Origin: Ephemerocybe angulata
Lineage: Eukaryota; Basidiomycota; Agaricomycetes; Agaricales; Psathyrellaceae
Direction of reading: 5' to 3'
DNA length: 64,000 nucleotides
Assembly (NCBI GenBank): GCA_013368325.1
Contig: JAACJK010000165.1
Location: 806,001-870,000 of the forward strand
Part shown: positions 42,207 through 52,867 of the stretch, piece after piece
How positions within the stretch are numbered: position 1 is the first letter of the stretch
Layout of the letters: the number at the start of each line of letters is the position of its first letter
The notes under the pieces: model-generated
The model's database searches: none
Seen by the model: the letters and a program-made list of their open reading frames with translations, nothing else
Told to the model about the DNA's origin: nothing
Made by a program: the position numbers and the translations under genes

Positions 42207-44985
42207 ATAAGTGGAAGATGCGTTGCGGTGAATGATGGGTAGATTGGGTTGATCTCAACTAGGGCACGATTCTAACCAGTATGAGGCTTGTTGTTTCTAC
42301 TATGCGATAGTATGTTGAAACCCTAGGTGACGTTCCCATATTGCTGGACTTGGAAGTTTCGAAACTGATACTCAACCCCGTCCTGGGTGTCTCTGGAGGC
42401 CTTATTCTTAAAGACCGTTTGCTCGTTTGGATAGACTGTCGTAAAGATGATCGTACTCGATACGCTAGTCCTTTTTGATGATACAAGAAGTACGGCCGCC
42501 CAAACTATATTTGTCCGAGGTTGCGAATCCAACTTTTATCTTCCAGTACTCCCGCAAGAGACTTACCCAGACAAAGATAAGAAATGGGAGATCTGACCAG
42601 AAACAGGGCTTCCAGAGACTATAGATTTCGTCCAGGATATCAGGTTCTACGTCACCACGGGATTCGGGAAGGTGCCGCCTTCATCGCATCTACTCTTCAC
42701 TAAAGTATCACCGTCGCACAAGACATGCTCTACGATTACGAGCACCATAGAGCACTACACATAGTAACATCCACAATTCGATCATTAGAATGCATAGCTT
42801 CCACCTAAACCTTTGATGGAGAGAACTTCGAAAGCTCTTACCTGAGAAATCACCGCTGGAGAGTCTGTCGACCTATTCATCCGTAGATAAACCTTGAAAG
42901 TTGCGAAGACATCTCAGCCCCCCGCACGGAACTTGCGCTGATACTCCAGCAATGCGGTGCTGCAACATCAGAAGATAGGCAGGAGACCTACCTAGTGTGT
43001 TCGATAAATCAGTACCCCAAAAGAATGGTAAAAGAAGTGGGCCTTCGTACGCAAGACAAGTCAGAAAGGCCGTATGCGGAGGACCACCACATGTCTTGAA
43101 ACCAATACGCAATCAAATCAGAACAGTACCCACTCCAACTTTACCGGGCTTACAACGGCGTCAAGAGGTGTCTATGATGTACGGAGCTTGCTTGATATCC
43201 GTATGCATATGACATCAAGACGCACAATAGACTCCTTACCTCGCACAGAACACGATAACCATTCTACCTTTAGGCCTTAGGACGCCAGCAATCAGTCATC
43301 ATGCATTCACAGTTACTAACCTCTTCAATCCCGGGCTTCATAGACCTGTCAAAGCAAAACAAACGACGACGCCACGCCCAGAATAAGAAACGCGAAGCCA
43401 TCGGACCGAACCGACCTCGACTTCCAACGGGCGCTTAATCACCGCCACCATCCTCGGGCCCATCACACCCATCCGAAGCCATACAAAGAGATCCACCGAC
43501 TACGGAAATCAATCACCTCCTCACTAAGTTGTGTAAGGGGAGATCAGAACTTGGCCAGAGCATGTCTAGCTGATGTTTAGGCTCGTATGTATTCCCGTGG
43601 TCGTATCAGATGTCAAAGCACCGTTCAAATTAGCTTTACGCGCCGCGCGTGCGGCGTTCCAGCCGATCAACCGGGGGATGTATACTAGCTCTATGATCGC
43701 CCTAATTGACTTCGCCCTTCAATCTAGAGCCACATACACGAAACACTACGCAAGGCGTATGTACCCCTTTCCCTCCAGATATACGTCCGTGAAACACGAC
43801 ACTCATTTCATTGAGGGTCGTGCGATCGGACGTTTCTACGTTCTCATTTCAGACTTAATGAGAATGAAAAGGGGCCTAAATCTATTACCCGCAGCGCTCC
43901 GCCAATTCTAGGTCCAAGTGTATCTCCCTGATATGGTCATCGATGAAGATGTGAAGTCGACACTTCCACTCCGCCTTAATACAGTCGGCTATATGATCGC
44001 GACCTACTTGATAGAAAGCAAGTGCGTCTAGACGCCTCTATGATTCTACAGTGTATGATAATTTAGTATGTGCGCACATCCCCAGCCATCTTTCTACAAT
44101 CCCACCCCACCCTAGTACCCATTTTCGACACTCCCATAACGCTTCCCTTCCTAAATTCCCGGGATCCGCAGCGGCAGAAGGGCCAGCATATCGGGCGACC
44201 AAGACATCAGAACCTTCCCTGCCACCCCTTGAGAACCAGATACCTCGTCCAAATCATGAGGACGGTCGAAAGAAGAATCGCACTGCCTATCAAACACAGA
44301 ATTCCGTTAGCCTTGCCCCCAAAACAACTTGAGAACACGAAAGAAGCGGTAGAAGCTGCTCCCCAGCATCCTCCGTATCAGAAACACGGGTGAGAAGCCA
44401 AGATAACGAAGATGAATGAAGGAGAGGAAAGGGAGAAAGCGTAAGATGAACTGTGGACGATCACGCGCACGTTGGGATAAAATTAAATATCAGCCATGCT
44501 GCCGGCAGCATGAAGCAGTGGCCCATAACCTTGAAAGAGCAAACCCCCAGCGGACGAAGTCCAAGCACAGGCCCAGCGCGTACGGCAATCACGAAGGTGA
44601 TGATCGCGCAGTGCATGCGAGCGGATAAGGAAAAAACAGGCAGTGAAGCGCGTACGGCACCAGGTACCTCTTCGTTGGATAGATCATGGAAGACTCCAAG
44701 AGAAGCAGTAAATCGAAGGGAAAGCACAGTCCCCCACTCCGCAAACGAATGTAAAGGCGATGCCCGACCCGGAGCCTGATGATCATCGCTCCCAGTCCAA
44801 CTGAGGCACGGTAAATCACCCCCGGGCCAAGTGCACGAACTTGACAAAGGACGTATGTATGTACAGCCCTCGACGCACACGAAAGAAGGGAGTGTGGGGA
44901 AACATGTGAAGGAAGAGGATAACGATATGATCGCAGCACACACAAGCAGAACTTGAAGAAGAGAAGCCAGAAACACGATGCTCAC
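42207..44985. other. Gene-poor stretch
   Basis: I see no well-supported gene, apart from a possible ORF at 43573-43911 and the uncertain 3' end of the transporter gene near its right edge. A minus-strand frame at 42323-42532 (with TNIVWAAVLL and DGVEYQFRN) may be a worn gene fragment. Base composition is lower in GC than in the flanking genes. Confidence 0.4.
43573..43911 (+). CDS. Possible small ORF, 112 aa, unknown
   Basis: A single open frame starting MFRLVCIPVV, basic and rich in Arg and Ala, with no domain I recognise and no intron. The region around it looks like decayed sequence, so this may be a chance frame. Confidence 0.15.
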   Translation: MFRLVCIPVVVSDVKAPFKLALRAARAAFQPINRGMYTSSMIALIDFALQSRATYTKHYARRMYPFPSRYTSVKHDTHFIEGRAIGRFYVLISDLMRMKRGLNLLPAALRQF

Positions 44986-46891
44986 CTGCGTAGTAACTGA
45001 CCGCCTCCAGGCTCCCAGTTGCCCTATTGATCGCCCCACTGATAGGCGGGCCGACGAGCGCTCCAACGGCGCTAAACATCATGACGGTGCCCATCCTCCG
45101 CCCAACATCACCCATTTCGCCCATCATGTACAAGGGTATGTTAAAGGAAGAAACAAAGGCCGCGTTGGAGATTCTAGATACATCACCGTTAGTTTTATCA
45201 GACCATCGGGCAGGAGATAGATTGATATACCCATAGAGAACGGCGATCGCAATGAGCGTACTCTGGGTTCTGGCGTATGGCCATGCGAAAGTCAAAGCCG
45301 CAGCAATCCATGTCATGGGTACGATCACGTTCACCGCACCTGGTTAAACCACGTTTGTCAGTTCATCAGTGCATGAGCAGGTACATCCAAGTCGAACGCA
45401 CCGAAACGATCAGCCAAAACTCCACACAACACTCGACTCGGTCCTGCACTCGCATTGGCGATACTGACCAAATAGAACGAGAACTCGGGCGAGATCCCAA
45501 TACGCGTCGCCGCGACATCAATGTACGTCAGAACTAAAGTATCACAGTCAGGATACGTATTACACGGTCCAACAAAAGGGCTAAATGAGAGGGTCGCACC
45601 TGTATAAATGCCCAGGAAGCACACGAAAGCGCCAAGGCAATAGATCGTAAATGCCGCATTTTTGAACACCTTGACGTTGAATATGCCTCCAGGCACATTT
45701 TTCGGAGGGAGGCGGCGCGCCAGGGTAAGATTCGAAAAGCCGAGCGTGCCTACGATCATGAATCCTAAAATTCGGATTGTCCACGGGAACCTGCATGCCA
45801 AGCCATGTGAGCACATATACGAATAGGGGCTTCGGGATCGGACAGGGATTGAGCAGGAGGCAGCAAATGTGTAACGCACCCTACGAGAGGAATCAACTGT
45901 CTTGCAGCGATGGGGTATACCGTTCCGCCACACGAGCTTCCGAGTGCCGTCAGCCCCAACGCGAGCCCTCGCCTTTTGCTGAACCAGTGCCCAACAACGG
46001 GCAGCGTCGCGCCAAAGCAAATTCCAGCTCCGAGCTAGAAGTTGACGAGCGTTAGCGATCCTTCCGCTCTGTATATCTTGAGATGGCGGAGAAACATACG
46101 CCTAAAAAGAATCCCTGGCACAGGAGAAACTGCCAATACTTCGTACATTGCGCGACGAGGAAGGTCGCTACCACCACAAAGACAGTTCCGACCGCAAAAG
46201 GAGCACGGAAATAGCCCAGGTCGCATAGGCGCCCTGTAAAGACGCCCGGTATAAACACCAGAGCGTATTGAATAGATCCAATCCAGGCTCTATAGACGAA
46301 AGGTTAGCGCCGTGCAATCGTGGTGAAGCGTTATTGACCGTACATCGTGGATGGTGGTGTATCCACCAGTACATTCGTTTCGTAATATGACTGGAAGACC
46401 TGCAGGTGAAGATTAGGGCCATAGTGTATTGACCGAATTTCACCTTTGACTTACGCCCCAAGCATTCGCGAAACCGAATCTACAACCCAGGAGAGTCAAA
46501 ATTAGATATCGGCGCCGACATTACACCGACCGAAGCGCTCACGTCGAAAAAGTACATGTCATAGCCTAATCTCGTAACGAAGGAATGAGTCACAAATCCA
46601 GGATATCGATCACCAGGAGCAGAGGAGACATACCCCAGCAACAACCAGCCAAGCTCTGAATCCTCCATCCGGATAAGAGATATCTTCATCGGTCCAGTTT
46701 GAAGATACCAGAACCTTGGCCTTAATTTTCTCCTTGATCAGCGAAGGCGCCTCCGAGGTACCGAGTTCCTTCTCGTTCGTAACGAGGTCGCTGACCGCCT
46801 CCACACGCCCACCGTTTTGTCCATCCTCTCGTATCTCGCTAGATAGTGAACTAGCGTAGCTCACTGTTGACCTTGTCATCGGCGTAGCCAT
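44986..46891 (-). CDS. MFS transporter, monocarboxylate permease type (3' end unresolved)
   Basis: Ten exons read in phase: 46634-46891, 46543-46565, 46455-46479, 46339-46399, 46100-46287, 45880-46034, 45600-45790, 45402-45533, 45231-45339 and 44986-45173. A cytosolic Ser/Glu-rich N terminus leads to YPDGGFRAW and TM1 (AWLVVAGAMTCTF...), the entry signature of the fungal MCT/Mch family. Later landmarks are FGFANAWGVFQ, GHWFSKRRGLALG and GVLADRF, giving about 11 membrane segments. It should move a small carboxylate or similar solute across the plasma membrane. A 23-nt microexon completes TM1. After SYYA the last membrane segment is not in frame: SIVFLASLLQVLL follows only with a one-base shift, so a missed intron, an error or a frameshift is possible. 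Confidence 0.8.
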
Positions 46892-47607
46892 GGGACCAAC
46901 AATGTCTTACCGGCGAGCAGGGAGGGTGAAGGGAGGAGAAAAACTGCATCACGACTTCACATGAACCCTCCATATAAAGGGTCCTGTTCAACGTCTCCAT
47001 ATACGACCACCGGCCTCGTGCCTCATGCAACAGGGGCTAGAGACAAACTCTCCTGACAAATCCACTTCGGCTACCAGCCGGCAGAGTGGCACAACGGCCA
47101 AATGTTCCTTGAGGATGCCGACATAACCTTTCAAGGCTACATCCTTCCTATCCAAGCATCAGCGCTCAACACCCCTCTTCGCCGTGCCGAATCCCTGGCA
47201 GAAGTCCGAAATCACGGTGCTGGGCGGTCCAAGCGATGATTTCCCGGGAGCCGGCGGCAACGCGCTAGGCCACGCTTCTCTCCCATGACCACATCAGGCG
47301 TCGAGGTTACATCTTCTGTGCCCAATCTTTCTCAGTTTCTGCCAAGGGAGCAAAGGCCCGCTCTGTCCGTGGAGATAGCTGCCACGCTCTGCGGCAACCT
47401 CATCATCTTATCTGATAATTACCTGATAACTTACTCGTCATCACCCGTTGAACCCAGGATCAGGGGCATTCTTGAGGAAATGACTGTGCTTGGTAGTCGG
47501 ATATGGAACCGTTTAATGTCGTTCATAGTGACATCCTCATCTGTCTGATAAATAAAGTATGTATACGCTCAGCAGAATACGACATACATGCATGCGGGGC
47601 ACCGGGC
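46892..47607. other. Intergenic stretch between transporter and ING gene
   Basis: The transporter promoter is at the left side and the ING 3' UTR at the right. I see no gene; the + strand frames here lack motifs. Confidence 0.45.
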
Positions 47608-48896
47608 CTACTTCTTCCTCCCCTTCCTCGTAGAACTACTAGCCGCTTTCTCCGCGAGCTTCGCCTTGCAATGGTCGCAGTACCACCGCTCTGGCGTGGG
47701 CCCCTTGATCCCAGCGCAGCTGAGGTGGAACCATTCGTAAGGACAGTCGCCTTCGTTGTCGCAAGCAATCATCTAAGGAAGAAGGTTAGTAAAATGGCAT
47801 CTTAATATCGATATATGAGGACGCACATCTCCGTAGCTCTGCTTCTGACAATAGCAGTAAAGCCTATCGTCGCCATCCGCATCGTCCCCGTCTACCTCCT
47901 CGTCTCCTTCCGCGTCCATTTCCTCGTCTTCATCCTGCGCTGGAGGAAGAACCTGCCTCGACAGACGGGAACGTTGGTGTCCGGTTGCCGTAGTACCCGA
48001 CTGCACAGTCGGAGACGCCGACCTTTTGTGTGCCCACGCATTCCCAGGAACCTTGATGGATGGAGCCGTAGTGGTGGTAACTTTGCGACCTATAAAAAAC
48101 CTTTAGTAAACCGGGAAAGGGATGAAAGCTTGTTAACGCACGTTTATATGAACTCGATGTAGCCACGGCGCTCGAGACTGGCATAGGTGGCGCACTAGGA
48201 GAGACCATCTTCGTCTCGACAGGTGCCAGAGGCGTCCCAGCCAAGGCATTCTTCAAACTCTCCGTCATAGCGAACACTGGGGTCTTCATCGAATCAATGA
48301 CCCCCGCCAGTCCTACCAATGGCTTCGGGATCACCCCCGCATAATCTGGCGGATCACCCTGAAGAGCTCGGACCTTCGTCAGCTCAATGTCGAGCCGCGT
48401 TCGGGTTCGTTCGACAAGAGCCACGAGAGTCCGTGCGAGTTTCTCCTTCTCCTCGCACAAAGTTTGCATCTCTGCGTATGCCGCGGATATCTTCCCTGGG
48501 ATTGCGGCGGCCTTCGCAGACGGCGAGGGTGGGATGGAACCCGGGGTCCCCGTCTTTAATGAGTGACGGATGTATCTAGTGGAGTCTTTCTCTATTTCTT
48601 GTTGCAGTTCTGGAGGAATTCGTCAGTTAGCTTGGAGCGGAGTAGGCCAGAGAAAGTATCGCACACCCTGCGCTCTAGTGTCTCGATGTTTTATTTCTTG
48701 GAGCAAATGCGAAACTTCATTAGGAAGGTTTTCTATGCCTGAGGAAGAGGTGAGTACACAGTTTCCTCACTTGGGGGCAGATTCGGAAGGAGGTTCTTTC
48801 TCCTCCCCCGGCACCGTCAAAGAAATTCGACTCACTATAAATGTATTCTGACGCGATATACGCTGCTTCCTCGTGTGCAGCAGAAGTAGCCGCCAT
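47608..48896 (-). CDS. ING-family PHD-finger protein
   Basis: Exons 48836-48896, 48667-48738, 48142-48609, 47827-48089 and 47608-47772, all in phase, give 342 aa. The N terminus is the ING helical domain (YIYSIENLPNEVSHLLQEI ... DTRAQELQQEI). A variable Ser/Pro/acidic middle follows, with DEDEEMD runs. The C-terminal PHD has C279, C281, C292, C298, H304, C307, C320 and C323, ending in a basic SSTRKGRKK tail. ING proteins read H3K4me3 through this PHD and guide histone acetyltransferase or deacetylase complexes in the nucleus. The second zinc pair is C-x5-C (CDNEGDC), one residue longer than the usual CDNxxC. Introns are 53-97 nt. Confidence 0.93.
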
Positions 48897-49183
48897 AATG
48901 GATGTCTATTGCCGTGCCCGTCCGTCTATTGGGTATACTTGGACGCAGTGGCGGAGATGGTGGTTGTGAGAGAGCAAGAGGCGGAGCTTGGCGCTCGGGC
49001 TAAAGCATATGCTGAGCTATGCTGAGTAATCAACCTTTTGTCTCCATTTAGTAGCTTTGCCCCTTTCGATTCAAAGGCGCCGAGTCATTCATCGGACGCG
49101 TCACAGGTTAAGCGCCGTCCGACGCTGAGAGCCGCTGAGAGAAACGACCGATTGCGAGCCCCGAATACTGATCTCTATCTGTA

Positions 49184-50669
49184 CTACCAAGTAGCTAGAA
49201 CGAGATTACTATTATGGTACATACTTGAGGCTGCGTCAAACCCAGAACTATCGTCTGGGCTCAACCCAAAGTCCACAATGGGAACATGTTTCGCAGAATT
49301 GGGCAGTAAAATGCGGATGTCAGCTCCGTTCTTCTGCTTGAGATTCTCAAGTGCCTCCTGATATTCCTTTGTTACTGCCATGTCATTGAGTTCCCTCGGA
49401 TAGAGGCGCCCAATCTCGATCCGCAGCGCCCGAAGCCGCGGAAGGAGACACCTGTTTGTGAAAAGGTCGTCCATACTCCGCCAGGCTTGATCGTCGGTGC
49501 CGAAAGGAATACGCCTCAGAACGTCCACGTATTGCTGAGTATCTTTAAGATTAGAAAGTATATGTGTGATGTCGAGGACTTCGAGAGATGGATGCGGGTT
49601 TCCGGAGATGATTGCCGTTGGGAAGATAGCCAGGAACAACGGGAGGATCGTAGCCCCCATTGCACTGAATCCATACCTTCTGGTATGGATATGGAGGATA
49701 AGGCGAAGGCAGCGAAGAGACGGAAGGTTCGGTAGGGTGCGGTTTGACCTGCTCGTTTCCATGAAACAGCGAAATGCTGGCCGGTGCAAGGCCGGTGTCA
49801 ACGATGTGAGTTCGGGTACAACACAACAGCAGATGCAATGCTCTCTCACCTCCAATGTAGTCATTCCAGCAATAGTAGCACAGAATGAGGACCTCAAGAA
49901 CGGGGCTATTCTTCAGGGCACCAATAAGTGACCAAGCCGCTTCGTGCTGGGGGAGGAGTTCAATCTTGAGGTCGAGAACCACGAGGGTTTGGTATACCGA
50001 CGTCGAACAGATGCCAACCAAGAACAGCGCCGCACTACTATCCCTATTGCACTCGAAATGCCGTATCTGCCACCCAGTTGTGGCTATCTGCTCCTCCCCC
50101 TCCCGGGATTCCTCCTTGTTGGACAAGCTGGTGGGAGAATGAAGCCCCAGTCTGAGCTTTGAAATTGGTAGTCGGCGAATGAGGTTGACCGGGAAGTCGA
50201 TATAAGCGTCGATCCACACCTTCACTATGGCGAACGAGGCAAACTCCTTGAAGAACGCTCTGCACACTGGGTCGAACTCATCGCGTCGGGGACCGAGGCC
50301 CGCTTCCAAGCGTAGTTCTCGCAAGCCAACGAGCTGACCTGCTATACGCCCTAAGTCCTTGGAAACCCCTTCTGAGCCACATAGCTCCTGATGGATACAT
50401 AGCCAAAGGGATCGCACATCCTTCATTAGTCGAGGTTTGCCATCTAAAAGTGTCAGAAGCTGGGATACATGGCGTTGCCTGGATATCTTGATCTCCCGGA
50501 AAATGTGGCGTTGAGATCGCTCGACGAAGCAGCGCGACGACAAGCTGAGGCTGGGAAGAGATTCAAAGCAGGTCTCTGCCGCGATATCCGTGATATCGTC
50601 GAGGATTTCTTGTGGGAGCTCTCGTGGGATGGTCAAAAGTCGTCTGTTTGCCGATAATGTTGTAGACAT
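49184..50669 (-). CDS. F-box-like protein, two exons
   Basis: Exons 49850-50669 and 49184-49776 with a 73-nt intron, in phase, give 470 aa. Near the N terminus LPQEILDDITDIAAE, followed by LPSLSLSSRCFVERSQRHIF, is the pattern of the large agaricomycete F-box-like family. The rest shows leucine-rich, LRR-like strands (LRELRLEAG, ISKLRLGLH, LVVLDLKIELL, LEVLDITHIL). Such proteins usually act as substrate adaptors of SCF ubiquitin ligases, but many family members are of unknown role. The exact end at 49184 is simply the first stop. Its start is about 380 bp from that of the next gene, with a shared promoter region between them. Confidence 0.75.
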
Positions 50670-51045
50670 CGGAAGGCAGCCACTTTGCTGGAAAAAATGG
50701 TCAGTGAACTTTATTAATGGAGGTTAAGTAAGTGTAAGTACTTACTTTTCTTCTATTCGGTGAGCTGGGAGTTTTTAATACTTGAGAATGAATTGGGGGG
50801 AAAAACCTGGGTAGTGGGAAACAGGCGTCGACTTCGATCCGGGGCTTTATATCGCTGAACCTGTCGGCCTTTCAACTTTGGGCGCTTCTTTCCCGAGTCG
50901 GGGTTTGAAACGAAGCGGATCCAAGCAACGTTCCAGAACCCACTCAGGCGAATCCCACCTGCGAGGGATATTCTCCTTCGCTGTCAGCCTCCAACCAATC
51001 TGACGTGCACATACCCTCGCTCGCAGGCCCGATCAGTGAAAGACG
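50670..51045. promoter_or_regulatory. Shared promoter region of two divergent genes
   Basis: 376 bp between the start codons of the F-box-like gene (minus) and the 226-aa gene (plus). No clear TATA box that I can rank over chance. Both transcripts must start here. Confidence 0.35.
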
Positions 51046-51946
51046 ATGTCGTTGAGTCCTACAGATGAATCCACAGCGACTCCATCCAAGACCCCTCCTC
51101 GATCTCCCGCTCCAGATGGCGACGAACAGACAGTAGATGCTGCTTCTACCCTAGCGTTATCAACCTGGAAAAATATGGTAAGTCAGTGTCTAATTTGATC
51201 GGCGCGCTACAGAGAACTTACAGTCCATCTACAATCGTACACTTGGCTCCCCTTCGGCCCTGATCAAATGTCACAATGAAAAGCTTGAGGCTGCCTCTGA
51301 GGATTCAATCAGGAAGGTGAGTAGAGCAATGGAGGTAATCAATCCCGAATATACTTCTCTTTCCGTCGCAGAGTGTTGGCGAAGAAAGCCCCTTAACCCA
51401 TGATCTCGGTTTCAGCGGAGTCATCCAACTCACTAATGAGGAGGTGCGCGTTATCTGTAGGCGGCGGTCCACTTTGGATGCTAACGATTCCAAAAGTCAT
51501 CTGGAATTCCCTCTGATAAGGAAGACGCAGAAAAAGGTGCTGCATGGCGACGAAGGAAGGTGAAGAGCATGGTCGCTCTCGATGCCATCTCGTATAAAAT
51601 GGGTGTAGGGGTAGCCCGCTATCTACTTCTGACCAACCAAGCCCTGGGGGTCAGGCTAGAGATTGCTGCGATGGAAACCTTCGAGCTAGATTCCGATATT
51701 AACGAGCACTTCGCAGTCAGCGGTAAGCCATCAGAACGTCACCTTCACCCACAAGTATGTGCTTGACCAAAAAATTGATTACGTTCAGCCGATTCTGAAG
51801 AGCCCATCCCCGTCGATGTTCCAGAAGCGGTTATTCAAACCTTGGCCTTGATCTGCCGCACAAATCCTGAAGCGTTTGTACCATGGGTATACGAAGGATG
51901 GTATCGAAACCTCCCAGCTCCACTGTGCGCAGGGTGGCATCAGTAA
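51046..51946 (+). CDS. Unknown 226-aa protein, five exons
   Basis: Exons 51046-51177, 51224-51316, 51372-51443, 51497-51722 and 51789-51946, joined by 46-66 nt introns, all in phase. The N terminus is Ser/Thr/Pro-rich (MSLSPTDEST). A central basic patch WRRRKVKSM is followed by a helical part (YLLLTNQALGVRLEIAAM) and an end rich in Trp and Pro (FVPWVYEGWYRNLP). No signal peptide, membrane segment or known domain. The clean intron pattern supports a real, probably lineage-specific gene. I cannot assign a role. Confidence 0.6.
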
Positions 51947-52007
51947 TTGCTCATCTCAATCCTTCTGCGTAGCATGCACGACGCCAGTGGGCTTTACTTG
52001 TACACCC

Positions 52008-52060
52008 CCCTGTGATAGGTCACTTGTACACCCCCCTGTGGTACACCCCCCTGTGATAGG
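52008..52060. repeat. Short tandem repeat of a GTACACCCCCCTGTG-type unit
   Basis: Three copies of TGTACACCCCCCTGTG or GTACACCCCCCTGTG lie in a row, two of them spaced by ATAGGTCACT. The stretch lies between the 226-aa gene and the CBM1 fragment. Confidence 0.6.
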
Positions 52061-52114
52061 TCCATACTGTGTTCGTACCGTCCGAATCCTTCTGTTTCTC
52101 ATCATACATGTACA

Positions 52115-52646
52115 GTGTCTACCAGGTTCTCCTGCCATTCCGTATCAATCCCTCTATTCACCGTCTGTCATGGACTCATGGCTCAAGCGCGTTCGTGGGT
52201 GCGAATAAGGAAGTCCTGTGGATCAGATTTACCAGCTTTGCCCGGATGCAACCCGGTGCAGAACGGTCCTAACCCTGCTACGATGCCCGCTAACTGCGGC
52301 GGATCGCAACCGACTGCGACAGCTACCAGCAGCACAACGGTCGTACAGCCGACCCCAACGACATCGTCGACGACGGTCGTGGTGCCGCAGCCCACTGCTC
52401 CTCAAGGACCCGCGATTCCAAAGTACGGCCAATGCGGTGGAAATGGAGTACGTTACCAGCCATCTCTCGTCTCCTTGTCGATAGGCTGACCATCGATTCA
52501 ATTATTCCTCGTATCAAGTGGACTGGCTCTACTACTTGCCTTGCTGGCAGCACATGCACCAAGCTGAACGACTGGTAAGGTCTTACGTGCGCAATTCAAA
52601 CTCACATTCTGACCTTTCCGGGCGTAGGTACTCTCAATGCACCTAA
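52115..52646 (+). pseudogene. C-terminal fragment with Ser/Thr linker and CBM1 cellulose-binding domain
   Basis: The frame reads GCNPVQNGPNPATMPANC, then a Thr/Pro/Val linker, then KYGQCGGNG. Two introns (52448-52518 and 52575-52627) lead to WTGSTTC, AGSTCTKLNDW and YSQCT*. This is a complete fungal CBM1: YGQCGG, then W-x-G-x-x-x-C, and the terminal cysteines. CBM1 modules sit at one end of secreted cellulases and related enzymes and bind crystalline cellulose. No catalytic domain or signal peptide is visible upstream: the 226-aa gene ends at 51946 and a short repeat follows. It is probably the surviving tail of a carbohydrate-active enzyme. A small secreted CBM1 protein with an unseen first exon is the alternative. 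Confidence 0.55.
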
Positions 52647-52867
52647 AGAGTTCAACGCCGTCGGTATCCCTCTCGTGGCAGATTTTTCCCGCTCTCTTTA
52701 TCAATTATGCAACCAGAATTCACTTGCTCCAGTATACTCGTGAACCTGAATTTGACACCCTCGAACAGCTCGAAATACAATGAGTTTTTGTCATATATAC
52801 CATGGTCTAAATGGGCGCTTATCTAGGCGGCTACTACGTCTGCATCCACGGCCTATGCCATAAGCCC

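Noticed and set aside
43000..43280. Small + strand open frames
   Set aside because: Short, overlapping in different frames and without motifs.
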